Origin: Chromatiales bacterium
GTDB lineage: Bacteria; Pseudomonadota; Gammaproteobacteria; Chromatiales; Chromatiaceae
Direction: 5' to 3'
DNA length: 8,425 bases
NCBI GenBank assembly: GCA_024639625.1
Contig: JAHEIA010000109.1
Span: 1-8,425, forward strand
Position 1 is the stretch's first letter. Each line of letters opens with the position of its first letter. The notes under the pieces were generated by a model. The model searched no databases and was not told where the DNA came from. It worked only from the letters and a program-made list of their open reading frames with translations. Both the position numbers and the translations under genes were made by a program. This document shows positions 1-4,758 of this stretch, one piece after another.

Positions 1-902
1 GGGCGCATGTCCTCGCCTTTGCTGGAGAAGTCCTCGTAGCAGGGAGCCTGGGGGTTGCGGTACAGCAGGCCCACTGGGATCACCGACTCGTCCTGGGCCA
101 GGTCCCGGGCCGCCGACAGGTTCGAGGGGTCGTGCTCCCGCCGGTTGGGGAACTGCCGCAACACGCTCTTGTCCGTCGGGATGCCGTCCGGGTGCTGGAG
201 CAGCAGCACGTTGTTGGGGTCGGACTGCATCTCCTTGATGTGGGGTTCGGCATACACGGGGCAGCGCTGCACGATGCGTACGAAGCCAGTGCCGCGGTGG
301 CGGTGGGCGGCCTTCAGCACCTCGTACAGCAGGGGCGGGCTCCAGTCCACCACCTGGGCCACGAAGGAGACGTTGGTGATGCCCAGGGTCACGGTTAGCG
401 GATTGATTGGATTGACGAAGGCGCCGAAGGGGTGGGTGTTGGTCTTCATGCCCACCGGGCTGGTGGGAGAGGTCTGGGCCTTGGTCAGGCCGTAGATGGC
501 GTTATCGAACACCATCAGGGTCATGTCCATGTTGTAACGGATGGCGTGGATCCAGTGGGCGGTGCCGATGGAGAAGCAGTCGCCGTCGCCGGTGGCTACC
601 CACACGTCCAGGTCCGGGCGCCGCGACTTGATGCCGCAGGCCACCGGTAGGGCGCGTCCGTGCAGGCCGTGAAAGCCGAAGGTGCCCATGTAGTGGGGCA
701 GCCGGCTGGAGCAGCCGATGCCGGACACCGCCACCGCCATTTCCGGCACCACCTGTTCGTCGCGCAGGATCTTGTGCACCGCAGTGAGTACCCCGTGGTC
801 GCCGCAGCCCGGGCACCAGCGGGCCTCGCCGCCGGCGTAGTCGCCGAGGGTGAAATAGCGCTCGAAGACCTCGAGCGACCAGTCCGCTTTCAATCCGAAC
901 AT
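1..902 (-). CDS. korB: 2-oxoacid (probably 2-oxoglutarate):ferredoxin oxidoreductase, beta subunit; 3' end missing
   Basis: This is the thiamine-diphosphate-binding half of a CoA-dependent 2-oxoacid:ferredoxin oxidoreductase, a cytosolic enzyme converting a 2-oxoacid, CoA and oxidised ferredoxin to acyl-CoA, CO2 and reduced ferredoxin. Reading the minus strand from the ATG at 902-900 gives 300 uninterrupted codons, and the frame is still open at the left edge. Cysteines that fit the single [4Fe-4S] cluster of the family are C30 and C33 (WCPGCGDHG), C64 (GIGCSSR) and C214 (QRCPVY). The TPP/Mg motif is GDGD at 105-108, continuing to DNAIYGLTKAQTSPTS at 133-148. The start is fixed by AGGAG at 910-914 with a 7-base spacer, and by a TGATG overlap with the korA stop that implies translational coupling. 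Two-subunit KorAB enzymes such as that of Mycobacterium tuberculosis have beta subunits somewhat longer than 300 aa, so only a short C-terminal part is probably missing. Family assignment is secure; 2-oxoglutarate rather than another 2-oxoacid is inferred from the fused-alpha partner. Confidence 0.93.
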   Translation of the reverse strand, partial: MFGLKADWSLEVFERYFTLGDYAGGEARWCPGCGDHGVLTAVHKILRDEQVVPEMAVAVSGIGCSSRLPHYMGTFGFHGLHGRALPVACGIKSRRPDLDVWVATGDGDCFSIGTAHWIHAIRYNMDMTLMVFDNAIYGLTKAQTSPTSPVGMKTNTHPFGAFVNPINPLTVTLGITNVSFVAQVVDWSPPLLYEVLKAAHRHRGTGFVRIVQRCPVYAEPHIKEMQSDPNNVLLLQHPDGIPTDKSVLRQFPNRREHDPSNLSAARDLAQDESVIPVGLLYRNPQAPCYEDFSSKGEDMR

Positions 903-2803
903 CAGTCTTCTCCTTCGAGCGCAGTGACGTGTTTGATCAACACATTCTGGATCATGCCGGGCTGCAGGGGGTGGCCGTACACCACGGACCAGCAGTCGAC
1001 GTCTATCAGGGTATGGGCCCGCAACAGCCAGGCCAGCTGGGCGTAGCGTCGGTTCTCGTCGGTGATCAGCGGCGCCGTGGGGTCGTCGCTGTAGTTGATC
1101 TCCACCGTCATCACCTTGCGGAAGCGTTGGAATACCTCCTTCAGGCCTGGTTCCATAGGCGAGAGGAAACGCAGGTGCATGGATGAGACCTTATGGCCGT
1201 CGGCCGCTACACGGTCCACCGCCTCCTCGATGGCTCCCATGGTGGAGCCCCAGCCCACCACCAGCAGGTCGCCCTCGGGGGCGCCGTGCACCGTGGGTGG
1301 TTTCAGGGTGCCGGCCAGGGCGGCCAGTTTGCGGCTGCGCATGTTGCAGCCGTGCTGGTTGGAGTCCGAGTCGTAGGCCACCTTGCTGCGGTCAGTGTGG
1401 GCCAGGCCGGTGAGCACGTATTCACCGCCGGCCATGCCCGGGACGGGGCGCGGCGACAGGCCGGTGGTCTCGTCCCAGTCGAAGGGCGGTACCTTCTTGT
1501 CCCACTCGGACTGATCGATGGGCGGGGCCAGCCAATCCATGTTGGGCTCCGGCCGCGGGTAGGGCTGCTGGCCAGTGGCCAGGTTGGCGTCGGTAAGCAG
1601 TATCACCGGGATTCGGAAGGCCTCCGCCAGGCGCCGCGCCATGATCACATAGTGCAGGCATTCCTCCATGGTGGCGGCCGCGATCACCACCTTCGGGGCG
1701 TCGCCGGGCTCGCCGTACAGAGCCGCCAGCAGATCGCCCTGTTCCACCTTGGTGGGAAGCCCGGTGGAGGGGCCGCCGCGCTGTACCACCACCAGCACCA
1801 GGGGGATCTCGGCCATCACCGCCAGGGCCAGGTTCTCGGTCTTGAGCGCCAGTCCCGGGCCGGAGGTGATGGTACAGGCGGTCTTGCCGGCATAGGAGGA
1901 ACCCAGGGCGAAGGCGATGGCGGCGATCTCGTCCTCCGCCTGGTGCACGAAGCCGCCCACCTTGTGGAATACGTCCGCCAGATAGTGGGAGGCGGAGGTA
2001 GCCGGGGTGATGGGGTACATGGCCACCATCTCGATGCCGGCCGCCATCACACCCAGGCCCACGGCGGTATTGCCGTTGGTGACGATGAAACGCTTGCCCT
2101 CAAGTTCTTCCGCCGGGCGCGGTGGCACCTGGTAGTGGAATTCCAACTGCTCTGCGGCGAAGCGCTGGCCGGCGTCGAACAGTTGGTGATTGATGCCGAT
2201 CACCTTGTCACCCTTGCGGCGGAAGGTGGCGGCGATCTGCGCTTTGGCGATGTTCGGGTCCCGGGAATAGATATGGCAGAGCATGCCCAGCACGAACATG
2301 TTCTTGCCGCGGCGCGGGTTGGGCGTGATCTCCAGGCAGGCCTTCTCGATGGGTAGTTCGTGTACGATCAGGCCGTTGGCCCGGTACTCCGCCACCGCCT
2401 TGGCGTACTGTTCGCGGATCTCCTCCAACGGGTCGTCGCGCCACTTGTCCTCCAGCAGTACCACGGTGCCGGCCTTGTAGGCGCCGTTGGCGATGCGCGA
2501 GAACATTACCTGTTCGTTAAAGGCCACCACCAGGTCCGCCTCGTCACCCATGTTGGTGACCTGGCGCGAGGCCAGGCGGATGCGGATACCGCTGGCGCCG
2601 GCCGGCGAGCGAGCCGGCGGCTGGATCTCTGCCGGGATGATCTCCACGGTCCAGACCCCGTTGCCCATTCGGGCGCAGACCGAGCCGAAGGTCTGTCCCG
2701 CTTTTTGCGCACCTTCGCCGGAGTCGCTTACGATCTCCACGATATGCTCGTGGATTTGTTGTGCCGCCATAGCGGAATCCGCGGCGGGAGAGGAGTTCTC
2801 CAT
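902..2803 (-). CDS. korA: 2-oxoacid (probably 2-oxoglutarate):ferredoxin oxidoreductase, fused gamma-alpha subunit
   Basis: This 633-aa protein is the partner of the beta subunit encoded directly downstream, and together they form the CoA-dependent 2-oxoacid oxidoreductase. The gamma domain comes first (about residues 15-205; SGEGAQKAGQTFG at 28-40). It is followed by the pyrimidine-binding alpha domain (about 235-445; GNTAVGLGV at 244-252, YPITP at 263-267, SGPGLALKTEN at 314-324, QRGGPSTGLPT at 341-351) and the C-terminal transketolase-like domain (about 510-630; VVGWGSTMGA at 515-524). YPITP and the Arg of QRGGPSTG belong to the 2-oxoacid substrate pocket in characterised archaeal and bacterial members. 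The gamma-alpha order and length match the fused KorA of two-subunit enzymes. The start is supported by AGGAG six bases upstream. No iron-sulfur motif is seen here, as expected, since the cluster is in the beta subunit. Exact substrate and physiological direction cannot be read from sequence; 2-oxoglutarate is the favoured inference, and pyruvate or a branched 2-oxoacid remains possible. Confidence 0.93.
   Translation of the reverse strand: MENSSPAADSAMAAQQIHEHIVEIVSDSGEGAQKAGQTFGSVCARMGNGVWTVEIIPAEIQPPARSPAGASGIRIRLASRQVTNMGDEADLVVAFNEQVMFSRIANGAYKAGTVVLLEDKWRDDPLEEIREQYAKAVAEYRANGLIVHELPIEKACLEITPNPRRGKNMFVLGMLCHIYSRDPNIAKAQIAATFRRKGDKVIGINHQLFDAGQRFAAEQLEFHYQVPPRPAEELEGKRFIVTNGNTAVGLGVMAAGIEMVAMYPITPATSASHYLADVFHKVGGFVHQAEDEIAAIAFALGSSYAGKTACTITSGPGLALKTENLALAVMAEIPLVLVVVQRGGPSTGLPTKVEQGDLLAALYGEPGDAPKVVIAAATMEECLHYVIMARRLAEAFRIPVILLTDANLATGQQPYPRPEPNMDWLAPPIDQSEWDKKVPPFDWDETTGLSPRPVPGMAGGEYVLTGLAHTDRSKVAYDSDSNQHGCNMRSRKLAALAGTLKPPTVHGAPEGDLLVVGWGSTMGAIEEAVDRVAADGHKVSSMHLRFLSPMEPGLKEVFQRFRKVMTVEINYSDDPTAPLITDENRRYAQLAWLLRAHTLIDVDCWSVVYGHPLQPGMIQNVLIKHVTALEGED
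910..914 (-). promoter_or_regulatory. Ribosome binding site of korB, inside the end of korA
   Basis: The minus strand reads AGGAG, followed by seven bases and the ATG at 902. It lies within the last codons of korA. Together with the one-base TGATG overlap it fixes the korB start and suggests that korB is translated by reinitiation or coupling. Confidence 0.8.
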
Positions 2804-2809
2804 CGTCTA

Positions 2810-2814
2810 CTCCT
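2810..2814 (-). promoter_or_regulatory. Ribosome binding site of korA
   Basis: The minus strand reads AGGAG with a six-base spacer (TAGACG) to the ATG at 2803. This makes 2803 the preferred start over the internal Met codons at residues 12 and 46. Confidence 0.8.
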
Positions 2815-3151
2815 GTGCAGTATTCGCGGAAGCGGGGCGTTCTGCGCGTGATTGTTCGATACTCCGGCAAAGCGGCCGCGAGGCAAAAAAGGAAGTGGTA
2901 TTGATTCCAGGTTACCCCCTCCTAGTTAAACATGAGAATGGGAAGCGCTCAACATGGGGAGAGCAACGAGTAGCCGAAGGTACGCAACGGGGCCGCCGTT
3001 TCGCTGTCGCTCGGGTCGCCCTGGGGGCGGGTTCGCGGCGGAGCCTACGCTGTACTCGACGCTTGCCTTCGCGCGTCACGTGGGAGCGTGAATGGACCCC
3101 GAGGGACTTAGTGATCCAAGCGGTGCTGCAGCGAATTCAGGGGCTTTTCGG

Positions 3152-3160
3152 TGCTACACT
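3152..3160 (+). promoter_or_regulatory. Probable extended -10 promoter element of the hydrolase gene
   Basis: The sequence TGCTACACT fits the extended -10 pattern TGn-TAnAnT. No good -35 is seen 15-18 bases upstream, which an extended -10 can tolerate. A start site 6-8 bases after the hexamer would fall at 3166-3168, immediately before the ATG at 3169, leaving essentially no 5' leader. This is inference from one short motif and is not proof of a promoter. Confidence 0.45.
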
Positions 3161-3168
3161 GTCGCCCC

Positions 3169-4758
3169 ATGAAACGCTTCCTCTACCCTTTTGTTCGACG
3201 TTCCCTAACTGCGCTCACCCACGCAGGCCTCGGCGCGTTCCTCGTTCTCCTGGTGGTCGGCGTCCTCTTCCTGGACGCCCGCCCCGACCTCAAGGTCTGG
3301 CACGAAGCGGAGCTGGATGAAGAGTTTACACGGGATACGCCCGCGCAGAGCTTTCGCGACTATCTCGCCTTGGAGGAACGCTTGTTTCAGCAGCTCGACG
3401 AGCAGGTCTACCAGCGCATCGAGCCGCAGGACCGGCGCCTGATCAACCGCTACCATCGAGGAAGTCTTGCCGATCCGGATCGCTGGTCGCCGAATTGGAA
3501 CCGCAGCTTCGAGCTGAGCGTAGATGCCCCCGAGGTGGCAGTGCTGCTGTTGCACGGGATGTCCGATTCGCCCTACAGCTTGCGCTATCTTGGGCAGCGT
3601 CTGCAGGAGGCGGGTGCCTGGGTCGTTGGACTGCGCTTGCCGGGGCACGGGACCGCGCCCTCCGGGCTGGTCGAGGTACAGTGGCAGGATATGGCCGCCG
3701 CGGTCCGTTTGGCGCTGCGTCACCTGCGAGACAAGGTCCCGGCGCGGCCGCTGTACATCGTCGGCTACTCGAACGGGGGTGCCCTGGCGGTGCAGTACGC
3801 ACTGTCCGCGTTGCGCGAACCCGAATTGCCTGTGGTCGATGGGCTGGTCCTCATCTCGCCGGCGATCGGCGTCACCTCGCTGGCCGCTTTCGCGGTCTGG
3901 CAGGCGCGGCTCGGTCACTTGCTGGGACTGGACAAACTGGCCTGGAACGCGATTTTGCCCGAGTACGATCCGTTCAAATACGGCTCGTTCGCGGTGAATG
4001 CGGGGGACCAGGTCTATCGCCTGACCGCGGAGATCCAGTCGCTCATCGAAGCGCTCAAAGTGGCCGGCGCGTTGGACCGGTTTCCTTCGTTGCTGGCGTT
4101 CCAGTCGCTGGTCGACGCCACCGTGTCGGCCCCGGCCTTGGTCGAGGGGCTGTTCGAGCGTCTTCCCGCGGCTCAGCACGAGCTGGTGCTCTTCGACATC
4201 AACCGCGTTACGGAGATCGAACCGCTGCTCCAGCACGACCCCAAGGGCGAGGTCGAGGCGATGCTCGGTGACCCCGAGCTGCCGTTCACCCTCAGTCTGG
4301 TGACCAATGAGAACGAGGTGACCAACCGACTGGTGGTGCGGCGAAAGAGTGCCGGCAGCAGCACGGTGGAGCCGCAGCCCCTAGCGCTGTCATGGCCTAA
4401 CGACCTCTATTCGCTATCGCATGTTGCGCTGCCGATTTTCCCGGAGGACCCGCTATATGGAGGGGAAAATCAGGGCCGGAGTCCCGGGATCGACCTCGGA
4501 GACCTGCAACTGCGGGGCGAGCGGGGCGTACTGCAGATCCCGGCCTCCGATATGCTGCGTCTGCGGTGGAACCCGTTTTACTCGTACCTCGAGCAGCGGG
4601 TGTTTGCATTCCTTGGCTTGGCGGGCCCGCAACTCGCGTCGGGGCGCCCCGCGGGTCACGCCGGCTCGATGCGCACCGCGCAGAATTTGAACTCCGGGAT
4701 CTTGCCGTCCGGGTCCAGCGCATCGATGGTCAGCAGGTTCGCCGCGGCTTCACGGTAA
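3169..4758 (+). CDS. Membrane-anchored alpha/beta-hydrolase (serine hydrolase, S33/Hydrolase_4-like) of unknown substrate
   Basis: This 529-aa protein starts with a basic N-terminus and one hydrophobic segment (about residues 18-35, LGAFLVLLVVGVLF), without a lipobox or clear cleavage site, so it is probably anchored with its catalytic domain outside the cytoplasm. A charged helical stretch (about 40-95) precedes the hydrolase fold. Catalytic elements are HGMSDSPYS at 129-137 (oxyanion-hole region), GYSNGG at 199-204 with nucleophile S201, probable acid D316 (SLVDATVS) and probable H418 (SLSHVALP). D316 and H418 are about 100 residues apart, much more than the usual few dozen in this fold, implying an insertion near 335-410. 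The substrate could be a lipid, ester or peptide; I cannot tell. ATG 3169 is preferred because the -10 element lies just upstream. A GTG at 3151 behind AGGGG would add six residues but lies upstream of that element. The gene is monocistronic, and its last 33 or so codons are antisense to the end of fdhA, so the true functional domain probably ends near residue 490. Confidence 0.82.
   Translation: MKRFLYPFVRRSLTALTHAGLGAFLVLLVVGVLFLDARPDLKVWHEAELDEEFTRDTPAQSFRDYLALEERLFQQLDEQVYQRIEPQDRRLINRYHRGSLADPDRWSPNWNRSFELSVDAPEVAVLLLHGMSDSPYSLRYLGQRLQEAGAWVVGLRLPGHGTAPSGLVEVQWQDMAAAVRLALRHLRDKVPARPLYIVGYSNGGALAVQYALSALREPELPVVDGLVLISPAIGVTSLAAFAVWQARLGHLLGLDKLAWNAILPEYDPFKYGSFAVNAGDQVYRLTAEIQSLIEALKVAGALDRFPSLLAFQSLVDATVSAPALVEGLFERLPAAQHELVLFDINRVTEIEPLLQHDPKGEVEAMLGDPELPFTLSLVTNENEVTNRLVVRRKSAGSSTVEPQPLALSWPNDLYSLSHVALPIFPEDPLYGGENQGRSPGIDLGDLQLRGERGVLQIPASDMLRLRWNPFYSYLEQRVFAFLGLAGPQLASGRPAGHAGSMRTAQNLNSGILPSGSSASMVSRFAAASR
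4434..4471. repeat. Perfect 9-bp inverted repeat within the hydrolase gene
   Basis: GATTTTCCC at 4434-4442 is exactly complementary to GGGAAAATC at 4463-4471, with 20 bases between. It stands out as an AT-containing stem in GC-rich coding DNA. It lies about 185 bases beyond the fdhA stop on the minus strand. No T-run follows on either strand, so an intrinsic terminator is not supported. Confidence 0.4.
4640..4651. repeat. Perfect 12-bp GC palindrome just past the fdhA stop
   Basis: CGGGGCGCCCCG is its own reverse complement. It starts five bases after the fdhA stop codon in the direction of fdh transcription and lies inside the hydrolase coding region. CCCGC and GCGGG arms surround it on the minus strand, so the fdh transcript could fold there, but there is no T-tract. 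It may protect the mRNA 3' end or be chance in GC-rich DNA. Confidence 0.35.
4656..4758. other. Convergent (tail-to-tail) coding overlap of the hydrolase gene and fdhA
   Basis: The hydrolase frame on the plus strand ends with TAA at 4756-4758. The fdhA frame on the minus strand ends with TGA at 4658-4656. The 103 shared bases therefore encode the last ~33 hydrolase residues and the last ~33 FdhA residues. The FdhA side matches the conserved end of its family (ANLLTIDALDPDGKIPEFKF, then CAVRIEP), so FdhA owns this DNA and the hydrolase tail is probably the secondary product. There is no room between the genes for a terminator of either transcript. Confidence 0.85.

Larger units (their letters stand above)
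2804..3168. other. Divergent intergenic spacer between korA and the hydrolase gene
   Basis: These 365 bases separate the two divergent genes and should contain both promoters. I see no convincing gene. A 45-codon frame starting at ATG 2953 has no good Shine-Dalgarno sequence and a low-complexity Gly/Arg-rich product, so I do not call it. The kor-proximal part (2885-2940) is comparatively AT-rich, with an A6 run at 2885-2890, and is the likeliest place for the kor promoter, although no good -35/-10 pair was found. The part from about 2985 to 3045 is very GC-rich and self-complementary. Arms GGCCGCCG (2991-2998) and CGGCG-GA-GCC (3036-3045) flank a smaller CGCCC/GGGCG hairpin near 3017-3029. 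A second imperfect inverted repeat lies at 3068-3092. None is followed by a T-run, so these are not intrinsic terminators. Confidence 0.6.

Noticed and set aside
1193..2356. 387-codon plus-strand open frame opposite korA
   Set aside because: It is the antisense of a strongly conserved gene, its product is rich in Gly/His/Arg with no recognisable motif, and such frames are common opposite GC-rich genes.
2821..2880. Possible kor promoter (TTGCC-like -35 with AACAAT or GTATCG as -10)
   Set aside because: No pair has both acceptable hexamers and a 16-18 base spacer, so a specific promoter cannot be supported.
2885..2908. Possible terminator on the minus strand (GGAA/TTCC stem followed by T6)
   Set aside because: The stem is only 4 bp with a 10-base loop, and there is no minus-strand gene directly upstream to terminate.
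2953..3090. 45-codon plus-strand small frame in the spacer
   Set aside because: It has no good ribosome binding site and a low-complexity Gly/Arg-rich product lying in the GC-rich self-complementary block; chance is the simpler explanation.
3205..4236. 343-codon minus-strand open frame opposite the hydrolase gene
   Set aside because: The plus-strand frame carries the catalytic motifs; the antisense product has no recognisable domain and is Arg/Gln-rich low-complexity.
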